Positions 51,872 through 61,207 of a stretch of 64,000 bases of DNA are shown here, one piece after another. Both the position numbers and the translations under genes were made by a program. Under the pieces are notes generated by a model. The model was not told the DNA's origin. It ran no database searches and saw only the letters and a list, made by a program, of their open reading frames with translations. Location of the stretch: the NCBI RefSeq assembly GCF_003269295.1, contig NZ_QLTT01000007.1:372001-436000 (forward strand), read 5' to 3'. The DNA is from Lentzea atacamensis. Lineage in GTDB: Bacteria; Actinomycetota; Actinomycetes; Mycobacteriales; Pseudonocardiaceae. How positions within the stretch are numbered: the first letter of the stretch is position 1; each line of letters begins with the position of its first letter.

Positions 51872-52245
51872 TCAGCTCGCGAGGGCCGCGCTGATCGCCC
51901 GTGCGGCGTGCCCCACCGCCCCCTTCAGAGCGGTGGCGCTGCGGCCGCTGTCGAGCACCGCGGAGACGGTGCCGACGACGCTGCTGGTCGCAGCGGCTGG
52001 CGTGCCACCCGCATGATCCCCGGAACCGGTTCCCACGACTGCCCGAGCCGGAACATCTGCGCACCGATGCGGTAGCGGCCGCGCACGTTCTCGACCGCGC
52101 CGAGGACCTCCATCTGGTCCAGAAGACGGTGCACCGTCCTCTTCGGCATCTCGCAGCGGTCGGCGAGTTGCGTGAGCCCCAGCTCACCCTCGTCCATCAG
52201 CTTGTCCAGCAGCCAGAAAGTCCCTTCGAGCACTGACCTGCCCAT
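51872..52245 (-). pseudogene. IclR-like helix-turn-helix gene with a frameshift
   Basis: The ATG at 52245, with GGAGGAG upstream, begins a winged-helix domain of the IclR type (MGRSVLEGTFWLLDKLMDEG, LADRCEMPKRTVHRLLDQME) and YRIGAQMFRLGQSWEP. In that frame it ends at 51925 after an Ala/Pro-rich tail without family likeness. The next frame gives VGTVSAVLDSGRSATALKG then HAARAISAALAS and a stop at 51872, which is a convincing IclR ending. One indel near 51998 would restore a protein of about 124 residues. It could be a true short 106-residue protein instead. Confidence 0.6.
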
Positions 52246-52392
52246 GTGCACTCCTCCGGCACAGCCACTCACTGATGCTGTCGCGGATGCATAGGCGGCA
52301 CATGAGTACATGGGTGCTCATCTTTTTGCATGCGTCCGATCACGCCTGGTCACAGCGCGCGATCCGGTCCTGGGGGAACTCCCGGAAAAAGA

Positions 52393-52423
52393 AGATCCCC
52401 GCACCGAACCGGTGCGGGGATCT
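52393..52423 (-). terminator. rpoD terminator
   Basis: Perfect 14-bp stem (AGATCCCCGCACCG / CGGTGCGGGGATCT) with loop AAC, 22 bases after the rpoD stop. Confidence 0.8.
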
Positions 52424-52444
52424 CTGCGTATGCCTCAGTGAGAC

Positions 52445-53776
<1,332 letters not shown>

Positions 53777-53912
53777 GTACGCCCTTTCGCGACGGTCGTT
53801 CAAGGCAAACCAGAGGGCGCGAAACCTCGGTCGCCAGAGTTCAGGGGATCTCCCCGCCGATCTTGCTTGGCGGGTGTGCGTTCCATTGTAACGACGTCGG
53901 TGACGCGGTGTT

Positions 53913-53936
53913 GCGCCCCGAGGTCGTTCGGGGCGC
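53913..53936 (-). terminator. ppgK terminator
   Basis: 9-bp stem (GCGCCCCGA / TCGGGGCGC) with a 6-base loop, 55 bases after the ppgK stop. Confidence 0.55.
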
Positions 53937-53990
53937 GCTCACCTGCGTTCTCGCAGCTAGATCGGGTCGGACACGTTTCGGTGTCGGCGG

Positions 53991-54752
53991 CTACGGCCTG
54001 ACGCCGTGTGCGGCGGCCCACGCGGCACCGACGATGCCGGCGTCGTTCTTCAGCGCGGCCGCGACAACCTCGGTGCGCACCTCGAGCAGCGGCAACCACT
54101 TGTGCGCCTTCTTGCTGACGCCACCGCCGGCGATGATCAGATCGGGCCAGATGAGGTCCTCGAGGACGTTGATGTACCGCGTGACCCGCGGCGTCCACTC
54201 CTCCCAGGACAGACCCTTGTCCTCCTTCACCGACGCGGCCGCGCGCTTCTCCGCGTCGTGCCCGTCGACCTGGAGGTGGCCGAACTCGGTGTTCGGGACG
54301 AGCTTGCCGTCGAGGAACACCGCGCTGCCGATGCCCGTGCCGAACGTCAGCAGCACCACGGTGCCGTTCTTGCCGACGCCCGCGCCGAACGACATCTCGG
54401 CGATGCCGGCCGCGTCCGCGTCGTTCATCACGACGATGTCCTCGGGCTTGCGCTTGAGGCGCTCGGCGAAGAGCTGCTGGGCGTCACAGTTGATCCAGCC
54501 CTTGTCGACGTTCGCCGCGCTCAGAGCCACACCGTGCTTGACCACGCAGGGGAGCGTGACGCCGACGGGGCCGTCCCACTGGAACTTCTCGACGATCTCG
54601 GCGACGACGTCGGCCACCGCGTCCGGCGTCGAGGGCTGAGGTGTGGGGATCCGCATGCGTTCGCCGTCCAGTGTTCCTGCTTCGAGGTCGACCAGGCCGC
54701 CCTTGACTCCGGAGCCGCCGATGTCCACACCGAACCCGCGGGTGATGCCCAT
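53991..54752 (-). CDS. ppgK: Polyphosphate glucokinase
   Basis: 253 residues, ROK-fold kinase. Phosphate loop GFGVDIGGSGVKGG, LTFGTGIGSAVF, and NTEFGHLQVDGHDAE are hallmark PpgK motifs. It makes glucose 6-phosphate with polyphosphate or ATP. The gene neighbours rpoD and is divergent from suhB, as in mycobacteria. Confidence 0.93.
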   Translation of the reverse strand: MGITRGFGVDIGGSGVKGGLVDLEAGTLDGERMRIPTPQPSTPDAVADVVAEIVEKFQWDGPVGVTLPCVVKHGVALSAANVDKGWINCDAQQLFAERLKRKPEDIVVMNDADAAGIAEMSFGAGVGKNGTVVLLTFGTGIGSAVFLDGKLVPNTEFGHLQVDGHDAEKRAAASVKEDKGLSWEEWTPRVTRYINVLEDLIWPDLIIAGGGVSKKAHKWLPLLEVRTEVVAAALKNDAGIVGAAWAAAHGVRP

Positions 54753-54867
54753 CCCCGTGGTCCTTCCTACTCGATCCTGCTGGCTTCGATTCAGTAACCG
54801 TGGTGCGCAGACATTAGCCTGACGTTGTCCGATAGTCCCGTGCTAGTGACGTAGGAGGGAACCGGTC

Positions 54868-55662
54868 GTGTTCGACCCCCGGCCACTCGTAGACATCGCG
54901 ACGGACATCGGACGGGAAGCGGGTGCTCTTGTTCAGCGGATGCGCGCTTCCGCAGTGGTGTCGTTCGACACGAAAAGCACCTCGACGGACGTCGTGACCG
55001 CCGCGGACCGCGCCTCAGAACAACTCGTCCGGACGCGTCTGTCCGAGTTGCGTCCCGGCGAGCCGGTGCTCGGCGAAGAAGAGGGCGGCACGGTCGTGGA
55101 GGGGCTCACGTGGGTCGTCGACCCCATCGACGGCACCGTCAACTACCTCTACGGCATCCCCTGGTACTCAGTGTCGATCGCCGCGCAGCTCGACGGTGAG
55201 TCGGTCGCGGGCGCCGTCGTGGAGCCGGCGACCGGCCGGGTGTGGACGGCGGCCCGCGGGTACGGCGCTTTCCTGGACGGCTCTCCGTTGCGCGTGTCCA
55301 CGGCTACCGATCTGTCGCTGTCGTTGCTCGGTTACGGGTTCGCGTACCGGCCGGAGCGGCGTCAGCGGCAAGCCGACACGTGGGCGGCCATGGCGACGCG
55401 GGTGCGCGACCTGCGGCGGGCCGGTGCCGCGTCACTGGATCTCTGCTCGGTGGCCGCCGGTCGGCTCGACGCCTACGCGGAGCACGCGCTGGGGCGGTGG
55501 GACTGGGCCGCCGGTGGGCTGATCGCTGCCGAGGCCGGTGCCGTCGTGCGGCTGCCGGGGTCGTCGCCGGAGCTGGGGGAGGACGCGACGTTCGCGGCCG
55601 CGCCGGGTATCGCCGACGCCATGTACAACGCGCTCGTCGAGTCGGGCTTCGGCAAGGTCTGA
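54868..55662 (+). CDS. suhB: Inositol monophosphatase-family phosphatase
   Basis: 264 residues. Metal and catalytic motifs GEEEGG (Glu), WVVDPIDGTVNYLYG, and WDWAAGGLIAAEAG. It hydrolyses myo-inositol phosphate, which feeds phosphatidylinositol and mycothiol synthesis; other sugar phosphates are possible. GTG start with TAGGAGG 9 bases upstream. Converges with the PH-domain gene, with only one base between the stops. Confidence 0.9.
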   Translation: MFDPRPLVDIATDIGREAGALVQRMRASAVVSFDTKSTSTDVVTAADRASEQLVRTRLSELRPGEPVLGEEEGGTVVEGLTWVVDPIDGTVNYLYGIPWYSVSIAAQLDGESVAGAVVEPATGRVWTAARGYGAFLDGSPLRVSTATDLSLSLLGYGFAYRPERRQRQADTWAAMATRVRDLRRAGAASLDLCSVAAGRLDAYAEHALGRWDWAAGGLIAAEAGAVVRLPGSSPELGEDATFAAAPGIADAMYNALVESGFGKV

Positions 55663-55663
55663 G

Positions 55664-56188
55664 TCAATGCGCGACCGGGGTCCTCCCGGTCAGCCCGGAG
55701 AGCAGGTCGACGACCTCGTGCACGTCGGGGACGTGGATCAGCTCCGCCACCGTTCCGTTCCCGTAGCCGTCGGGCATGATCCGCCGGTCGAGGCGGATGT
55801 AACCGGAGCCGTCCTTCTCTTCGACGTACGACAGGTTGTCGATCTCCGCGAGCCGTGCTGACCGCGCTCGCCTGCGGGGCACGGACACGACGCGTTGGTT
55901 GGTGACGTAGTAGGTCGTGCGGTGCAGCGTGCGGTAGCGCCAGATGAACGGTTCGGTGAAGTGGAAGACCTCCGGCACGACGACCGTCGCCAGCGCGATC
56001 ATCCAGACTTCGTGCAGGTCCAGCGACGTGCTCACCAGACCGGCGATGACGGCGGTGATCGCGAACACGACCGCGTGGAACTTGAGGCTGAACCGCATCC
56101 ACCGCAGGTCCAGGCGCAGGAAGACCGAACGGCGCACCGGCGAGCCCTGCCAGAGGACGCGTTCGTCCGGAAGAAGATCTACCCCCAC
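55664..56188 (-). CDS. Membrane protein with bacterial PH domain
   Basis: 174 residues. Short N-terminal ERVLWQGSP motif typical of bPH2/YdbS-like proteins, two membrane spans (about 40-58 and 62-82), then a cytoplasmic PH-like fold beginning YYVTNQRVVSVPR. Such proteins are thought to act at the membrane, but no function is known. GTG start. Confidence 0.75.
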   Translation of the reverse strand: MGVDLLPDERVLWQGSPVRRSVFLRLDLRWMRFSLKFHAVVFAITAVIAGLVSTSLDLHEVWMIALATVVVPEVFHFTEPFIWRYRTLHRTTYYVTNQRVVSVPRRRARSARLAEIDNLSYVEEKDGSGYIRLDRRIMPDGYGNGTVAELIHVPDVHEVVDLLSGLTGRTPVAH

Positions 56189-56219
56189 GTGCGCAACGTA
56201 GCGGCGGGCGAGCGGAAAG

Positions 56220-56924
56220 TCAGCAGGTCACGTCGCGGGCACCGGCGAGGTTGTCCGCGTTCAGCGTCGGCGGGGTGGCCGCCGCCACCTGGCCGCCCTG
56301 CTGCTCCGGCTGCTGCTCTGCCCACTCCTTGAGCTGGTCGAGCACCTTGCGGGCGTCGGCGTTCGGCTTGACCTCGTCGAACTTCTTGCCGATCGCCACG
56401 TCGACGGTGGCGTCCTGGCGGTCGTCGCGCACGAGCTCGAGGCACGGTTCCAGCAGTGACAACGTCCTGGCCGCCTGGGCGCCGGGGGCTCCGAAGCGGA
56501 TCTGGCCGCGGCAGTTCATGTCGCCCGCCGGGTAGATCGGGTCGTTGCCCGGGTCGGCCGCCTGCTTCAGGCCGAGCTCGGTGAACATCGTCGCGACGGC
56601 CTTGGCGTGGTTGCGCTGCGTCGAGGCGTTGATGACCTTGAAGTTGACGTCGCCGACCGGCACCGGGTCGGTGCGGTCCAGCGCGTCGTGCTCCAGCACC
56701 GTGCCGAGCGCGGGGGGAGGCGGGGTCGACGGGTTGGCCGGGTCGGCTGAGGTGGTCGCGTGGCCGGGTGGGTTGCACTTGATGGCCGCGTCGACGTCGC
56801 TGGCGTTGCCGAGCACCTTCACCCACACGAACACGGAGCTGACCAACAGCACCGCGAACAGGACGAGCGCGGGCAGGGGCCGACGCCGTTTGTATGGCGT
56901 CAAGCTTCCCGATGCGGGTCCCAC
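56220..56924 (-). CDS. cei: Envelope integrity protein Cei (LytR C-terminal domain)
   Basis: 234 residues. A Pro/Arg-rich start (YKRRRPLPA), one membrane span (residues about 18-36), a Pro/Thr linker, then a LytR-C-type domain (FKVINASTQRNHAKAVATMF, GLKQAADPGNDPIYPAGDM). Position between suhB and DUF4193 matches M. tuberculosis Rv2700, required for envelope integrity. It probably acts at the outer face of the membrane with cell-wall ligases. Confidence 0.85.
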   Translation of the reverse strand: MGPASGSLTPYKRRRPLPALVLFAVLLVSSVFVWVKVLGNASDVDAAIKCNPPGHATTSADPANPSTPPPPALGTVLEHDALDRTDPVPVGDVNFKVINASTQRNHAKAVATMFTELGLKQAADPGNDPIYPAGDMNCRGQIRFGAPGAQAARTLSLLEPCLELVRDDRQDATVDVAIGKKFDEVKPNADARKVLDQLKEWAEQQPEQQGGQVAAATPPTLNADNLAGARDVTC

Positions 56925-57345
56925 GTCCGAAGCCCTCCCCGTGTTCCGTCCCCTGTGATCAGCCTAGGCCCTGCCCGGCTGTCGCGCGCCCTGGCGGGCG
57001 TGACCGACCGCACCTCCCTGATTGCTCACAGTCAGGACGGTACCGGCCCGGCGTCAGGTTGCACGCCGGGGTTCACGTGCTCCCGCACAGGGTATCGGTC
57101 CAGCGTAGAAAGGTTGTGTCACCCATCCGGTCGGTAAGGGGTAACCCGATGTCGAGTCACTCGGACAATGAGCTACCCTCTGCGCGCTCCGCCCACATGT
57201 GGATCAAGCCGACGGTCACGTCTAGGGGGTTGGCTTGCCACCGGGAGGGAGAGACCCACGTCACCTTGACGTGGGGCACAAAAGAGGGCGCTGGAGCGTT
57301 AACCAGCGACACGAACAGTCTCCGTAGACCGCAGGGGTGAAGAAG
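56925..57345. other. Long leader upstream of the DUF4193 gene
   Basis: 421 bases without a credible gene. It must hold the divergent promoters of cei and the DUF4193 gene. A possible -10 TACCCT lies at about 57173-57178 with TCGAGT 16 bases upstream; TTGACG lies at about 57266. If the first is used, the DUF4193 mRNA has a leader of roughly 160 bases. Confidence 0.4.
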
Positions 57346-57645
57346 ATGGCGACCGACTACGACGCGCCGCGTCGCAGCGAGGCGGACGAACTCGCTGAGG
57401 ACTCCCTCGAGGAGTTGAAGGCCCGGCGGAACGAGACGCAGTCCGGCGTCGTCGACGTCGACGAGGACGCGAGCGCGGAGAACTTCGAGCTGCCCGGCGC
57501 GGATCTGTCCGGTGAGGAGCTCACGTTCAAGGTCCTGCCCAAGCAGGCCGACGAGTTCACGTGCTCGAAGTGCTTCCTGGTGCACCACCGCAGCAGGCTC
57601 GCCGAGGACAACAACGGCGTGTACATCTGCCGCGACTGTGCTTGA
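57346..57645 (+). CDS. DUF4193 zinc-ribbon protein
   Basis: 99 residues, starting MATDYDAPRR like all family members (Rv2699c orthologue). Acidic middle, then C-S-K-C and C-R-D-C pairs separated by HHRSRLAEDNNGVYI, a zinc ribbon. Conserved across actinobacteria next to cei and dut; function unknown. The upstream GTG (57337) is rejected since MATDYD is the universal start. Confidence 0.9.
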   Translation: MATDYDAPRRSEADELAEDSLEELKARRNETQSGVVDVDEDASAENFELPGADLSGEELTFKVLPKQADEFTCSKCFLVHHRSRLAEDNNGVYICRDCA

Positions 57646-57662
57646 TCTCCAAAGCCGAGAAA

Positions 57663-57695
57663 ACTGGGCGCTCACCCGCACGGGTGGCGCCCAGT
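57663..57695. terminator. Terminator between DUF4193 and DUF3093 genes
   Basis: Stem of 9 + 6 pairs with one bulged T (ACTGGGCGC ... GCGCCCAGT outer arms), 2-base loop; convergent genes on both sides. Confidence 0.75.
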
Positions 57696-57702
57696 TGTGT
57701 TC

Positions 57703-58164
57703 TCAGGACTTGATCGCGGCGGCGAGCTCCTCCGGGCGCCGCGTGCTGATCACCCAGTACGGCGTCGAGTCTTCCGGGTCGTTCACGCGCACCCGCACGA
57801 GCGGCTTCACCCAGCCGCGGTGCACGACGTACGCCGCCGGGTCGAGGTGCGGGCCCATGGCCTTGCGCCGGTCCTCGGGGGCGATGATCTCGACGTCGCC
57901 GAGCAGGTCCAGCGGGATGTGCGCGTCACCGGCCCGCAGCTCGCCGTCGGACACCTCGACCTTCGTCGACCCCATGCGCACGATCAGCACGACCGTGAGC
58001 GGCAGCAGGATCACGTACGGCAGCCAGGAGCGGACACCGGGGAAGCCCATGTGCACCTCGGCGGCCAGCAGCGCGGCCGCCAGCAGCGGCAGCGGCCAGA
58101 TCCACCACGTCACGTACAGGCGCTCGCGGAAGGTCGTAGTGGCGGTCACGGCAGTCTCACTCAC
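57703..58164 (-). CDS. DUF3093 membrane protein
   Basis: 153 residues with two membrane spans near the N-terminus ([18 protein letters not shown] and [18 protein letters not shown]) and a PH-like cytoplasmic tail. Rv2698 orthologue by position and family. GTG start at 58164, without ribosome site; the likely -10 box TACCCT is 6 bases upstream, so the message is probably leaderless. Confidence 0.85.
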   Translation of the reverse strand: MSETAVTATTTFRERLYVTWWIWPLPLLAAALLAAEVHMGFPGVRSWLPYVILLPLTVVLIVRMGSTKVEVSDGELRAGDAHIPLDLLGDVEIIAPEDRRKAMGPHLDPAAYVVHRGWVKPLVRVRVNDPEDSTPYWVISTRRPEELAAAIKS

Positions 58165-58170
58165 GTCGTC

Positions 58171-58180
58171 AGGGTAATCT
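58171..58180. promoter_or_regulatory. Overlapping divergent -10 boxes of DUF3093 and dut
   Basis: On the + strand TAATCT (58175-58180) stands 8 bases before the dut GTG; on the minus strand TACCCT (58176-58171) stands 6 bases before the DUF3093 GTG. The boxes share two base pairs. Confidence 0.55.
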
Positions 58181-58188
58181 CGCCCGCC

Positions 58189-58671
58189 GTGTCCAGCGTC
58201 GAGGTGTTGCTGACCCGGCTCGATCCGGGGGTTCCCGTGCCCGCCTACGCCCGTCCCGGCGACGCGGGCGCCGATCTGGTCACCACGTCGGACGTGGTCA
58301 TTCCACCAGGCGAGCGCGCGGTCGTCGGCACCGGTGTCGCCATCGCGCTCCCGGTGGGGTACGCAGGGTTCGTGCACCCCCGTTCCGGTCTGGCCGCGAG
58401 GGCCGGGTTGAGCGTGGTCAACACGCCCGGCACGATCGATTCCGGCTACCGCGGTGAGATCCGCGTTTGCCTCGTGAACCATGATCTCCGTGAGCCGATC
58501 GAGCTGTCGCGCGGCGACCGGATCGCCCAGCTCGTCGTGCAACGCGTCGAGCACGCGGTGTTCCGCGAGGTCGACGCGTTGCCGGAGACGGAACGCGGTG
58601 CGGGAGGCTACGGCTCGACCGGCGGGCACGTGGTGCTCGCCCGTACAGCGCTAACAGAGACCGAGGGGTAA
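58189..58671 (+). CDS. dut: dUTP diphosphatase
   Basis: 160 residues, trimeric dUTPase. Motifs [48 protein letters not shown] and C-terminal GGYGSTGGH are all present. It hydrolyses dUTP to dUMP, keeping uracil out of DNA. GTG start, apparently leaderless. Followed 3 bases later by the DUF3710 gene. Confidence 0.95.
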   Translation: MSSVEVLLTRLDPGVPVPAYARPGDAGADLVTTSDVVIPPGERAVVGTGVAIALPVGYAGFVHPRSGLAARAGLSVVNTPGTIDSGYRGEIRVCLVNHDLREPIELSRGDRIAQLVVQRVEHAVFREVDALPETERGAGGYGSTGGHVVLARTALTETEG

Positions 58672-58674
58672 GGG

Positions 58675-59289
58675 ATGTTCGGAAGGCGCCGCAAGCGCGG
58701 TCGTCACTCCGCGGGGGCGGTCGACACCGGTCAGGAACACGACGAGGTCTTCGACGACGTCGAGGGCCCGTGGGACTCGACGATGGCTCCCCGTGACGAT
58801 GTGCAGCGGCTCGACCTGGGATCGGTGCTCCTGCCGATGCCGGACGAGGCCCAGCTGCAGGTCGAGATGGACCAGCAGACCGGTGCCGTGCGCGCGGTGC
58901 ACGTCCTCACACCCGTTGGGCAGCTGACGGTCAGCGCGTTCGCCGCGCCGAAGTCGGGTGGCCTCTGGAAGGAGGTCGGCGCCGAACTGATCGCCGGCCT
59001 GAAGGAGGACGGCGCCCGCATCAACCGCGAGAACGGCGAGTGGGGCGAGGAGATCACCGCGCGCAACCAGGGCGTGCAGATCCTCTTCGTCGGCGTCGAC
59101 GGCCCGCGCTGGATGCTGCGCGGTGTCGCGGCCGGTCCGGAGGAGCACTTCGAGCAGAACTCCGCGGCGCTGCGGGAGATGCTGCGCGGCACCGTGGTCG
59201 TGCGCGGTGAGCAGCCGATGCCGCCCCGCACCCCGCTGCCGGTCGAGCTGCCGGAAGCGATCGCCCGGCACATCCAGCAGCAGGGCTAG
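58675..59289 (+). CDS. DUF3710 protein
   Basis: 204 residues, cytoplasmic, basic start (MFGRRRKRGRH) then a mixed alpha/beta domain with APKSGGLWKEVGAEL and GVDGPRWMLRGVAAGP. Orthologue of Rv2696c by position. Co-transcribed with dut. Function unknown. Confidence 0.88.
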   Translation: MFGRRRKRGRHSAGAVDTGQEHDEVFDDVEGPWDSTMAPRDDVQRLDLGSVLLPMPDEAQLQVEMDQQTGAVRAVHVLTPVGQLTVSAFAAPKSGGLWKEVGAELIAGLKEDGARINRENGEWGEEITARNQGVQILFVGVDGPRWMLRGVAAGPEEHFEQNSAALREMLRGTVVVRGEQPMPPRTPLPVELPEAIARHIQQQG

Positions 59290-59942
59290 CCCGCCTGTCG
59301 CCACGCCTGCACCGCGCGCCCCAGTGCGTGCGGGTAGGCGTCGAGCGTCGTCGTGGTGAGCACGGCGCGCGGGATGGCGTTCGCCCACTCCTCGGCGATC
59401 TCGATCGGGTGCACCGGGTCGTCGGTGCACCCGGCGATTCCCGTCGGCACGTCGAGGGTCTTCAGCTCGTCGAGCGTGGGCGCCGGAGACTCGGCGGCTT
59501 CTTCGAGGTGCGGGACCAGCAGGTCGCCGTAACCGCGCCAGGCCCTGCTCAGCTCGTCGTGCAGCCAGCCGGTGGTGCCGGCGAGCGCCGTTTCGAGGCC
59601 CCGGCTCGCGACGATCGCCGCGCTGGCCTTGGCCGCGAGCGCGGCGGGTGCCCGACCGGGAGCTCCGGTCCAGGCCGGCAGCGCGAGGATCAGGCCCGCG
59701 CACCTGTCCGGGTTGGCCACGGCCCACTTCGCGGCCACGTGCGCGCCAAGTGAGACGCCGCCCACCACGATCGGGCGGCTTGCCGCGGCATTTTCGAGGG
59801 CCGTCAACCGTTCACTGAGTGTGCGGACGCGCGGAGCGTTGAGAACGGCACCGACCTGGGACAACGGCTCGGTGAAGACAGAACGGACAAACACCTCGTC
59901 CGAGGCGGTTCCGGGCAGAAGCACGACGGTGTGGACAGGCAC
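59286..59942 (-). CDS. Alpha/beta-hydrolase (Rv2695-like position)
   Basis: 218 residues. LLPGT oxyanion start, nucleophile elbow GGVSLGAH, Asp in AGCTDDPVHP and terminal His in DAYPHALGRA. Substrate unknown. It lies convergent to the DUF3710 gene with a four-base stop overlap and divergent from the OB-fold gene. Confidence 0.78.
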   Translation of the reverse strand: MPVHTVVLLPGTASDEVFVRSVFTEPLSQVGAVLNAPRVRTLSERLTALENAAASRPIVVGGVSLGAHVAAKWAVANPDRCAGLILALPAWTGAPGRAPAALAAKASAAIVASRGLETALAGTTGWLHDELSRAWRGYGDLLVPHLEEAAESPAPTLDELKTLDVPTGIAGCTDDPVHPIEIAEEWANAIPRAVLTTTTLDAYPHALGRAVQAWRQAG

Positions 59943-60026
59943 GCCCGAGATTGTCGGTCCTCGTGCGTACCCTCACTCACAGACGGTCCACACCACGGGG
60001 CCACATGAGCAATGCAGGAGTCGGGG

Positions 60027-60392
60027 ATGAGCGGCTATTGGCGCCGCTTGGTGCGTCGCTTGACCAGCGACGTCACCGAGCTCGACGCGGACGACCTCTC
60101 GCGAAAAGCGGAGGCCGTCGGCGCGGTGAAGGCCTGCGACTGCAAGTCCGGTGAGGAGGTCACCGTCCTCGGCAGGCTCCGCAGCGTGGAGCTCTGCCCC
60201 AGGGACGCGGCCGCCACGCTGGAAGCCGAGCTCTACGACGGCACCGAGGGCGTGACCCTCGTCTGGCTCGGCCGCCGTCGCATCGCGGGAATCGAGCCTG
60301 GTCGGACGATCAAGGCGCGTGGCCGCATCGCCGTGCGCGACGGGCGCAAGGTGCTCTACAACCCCTATTACGAGTTGCAGAACGCTTCATGA
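60027..60392 (+). CDS. OB-fold nucleic-acid-binding protein
   Basis: 121 residues. After SGYWRRLVRRLTSDVTELDA an OB fold follows (EEVTVLGRLRSVELCPRDAA ... LVWLGRRRIAGIEPGRTIKARG), like the RecG/tRNA anti-codon type domain; orthologue of Rv2694c by position. ATG 60027, AGGAG 8 bases upstream, is preferred over 60012. Overlaps the next gene by ATGA. Confidence 0.85.
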   Translation: MSGYWRRLVRRLTSDVTELDADDLSRKAEAVGAVKACDCKSGEEVTVLGRLRSVELCPRDAAATLEAELYDGTEGVTLVWLGRRRIAGIEPGRTIKARGRIAVRDGRKVLYNPYYELQNAS

Positions 60393-61138
60393 CTTCAGCC
60401 AAGACCGAAGAACAGCAGCCCACCGTCCTCGAGCAGATGGGCGGCGTGAGCGGAATGCTCTACTCGTCGCTGCCCGTCGTCGTCTTCGTGATCGTCAACT
60501 TCGCCGCCAAGAACCTCATGGCCGCGATCATCAGCGCCCTCGCCGCCGCCGTCGTGATCGGCGTGATCCTGGCCGTCCGCAAGGGCACGGTCCAGCCGGC
60601 GATCTCCGCCGTCTTCGGCGTCGGCATCGCCGCGTTCATCGCCTACAAGACGGGCGAGGCCAAGGGATTCTTCCTCTTCGGCATCTGGCAGAGCGTCGTC
60701 TACGGCAGCGCCTTCCTGCTGTCCATCATCGTGCGCTGGCCCCTGGCCGGTGTGATCTGGACGTTCCTCAACGGCCGCGACCGCTCCTGGCGCGCCGACA
60801 AGGCCTCGGTGCGCGACTACGACGTCGCGACCTTCGTCTGGGCCCTCGTTTTCTTCGCCCGCTTCGTGGTGCAGCGCTGGCTCTACGACGAGGACCAGGT
60901 CGGCTGGCTGGCGGTCGCGCGCCTCGCCATGGGCTACCCGCTGATGGCCATCGCCCTGCTGGCGACGGTGTGGGCGGTCCGCCGGGCCGACAAGCGCCTG
61001 AAGGCGGCCGAGGAAGCTGCCGCGGCGACGGCCGCCGAGAAGGAGGTCCTCGACCGCACGGCCGACGACCTGCTCACTCCGGACATGGACGAGCTCAAGC
61101 GCGTCGACTCCGAGGCCCGCGACAAGTCCAGAGACTGA
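60389..61138 (+). CDS. DUF3159 membrane protein
   Basis: 249 residues, about six membrane spans and a charged coiled tail (KRLKAAEEAAAATAAEKEVL). Orthologue of Rv2693c by family and position; function unknown, possibly linked to the TrkA-type potassium genes that come next in this order in mycobacteria. Confidence 0.85.
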   Translation: MTSAKTEEQQPTVLEQMGGVSGMLYSSLPVVVFVIVNFAAKNLMAAIISALAAAVVIGVILAVRKGTVQPAISAVFGVGIAAFIAYKTGEAKGFFLFGIWQSVVYGSAFLLSIIVRWPLAGVIWTFLNGRDRSWRADKASVRDYDVATFVWALVFFARFVVQRWLYDEDQVGWLAVARLAMGYPLMAIALLATVWAVRRADKRLKAAEEAAAATAAEKEVLDRTADDLLTPDMDELKRVDSEARDKSRD

Positions 61139-61151
61139 CCCGTGCGTTCTC

Positions 61152-61193
61152 CGCGGCCGGCGCTTCCTCGTGGAGGCGTCGGCCGCGCCTTTT
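61152..61193 (+). terminator. Rho-independent terminator after the DUF3159 gene
   Basis: GCGGCCG-rich stem (CGCGGCCG / CGGCCGCG, extended by GCGC pairs), 12-14 base loop and a TTTT tail. Confidence 0.7.
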
Positions 61194-61207
61194 CCGGCTG
61201 ACGCGGG

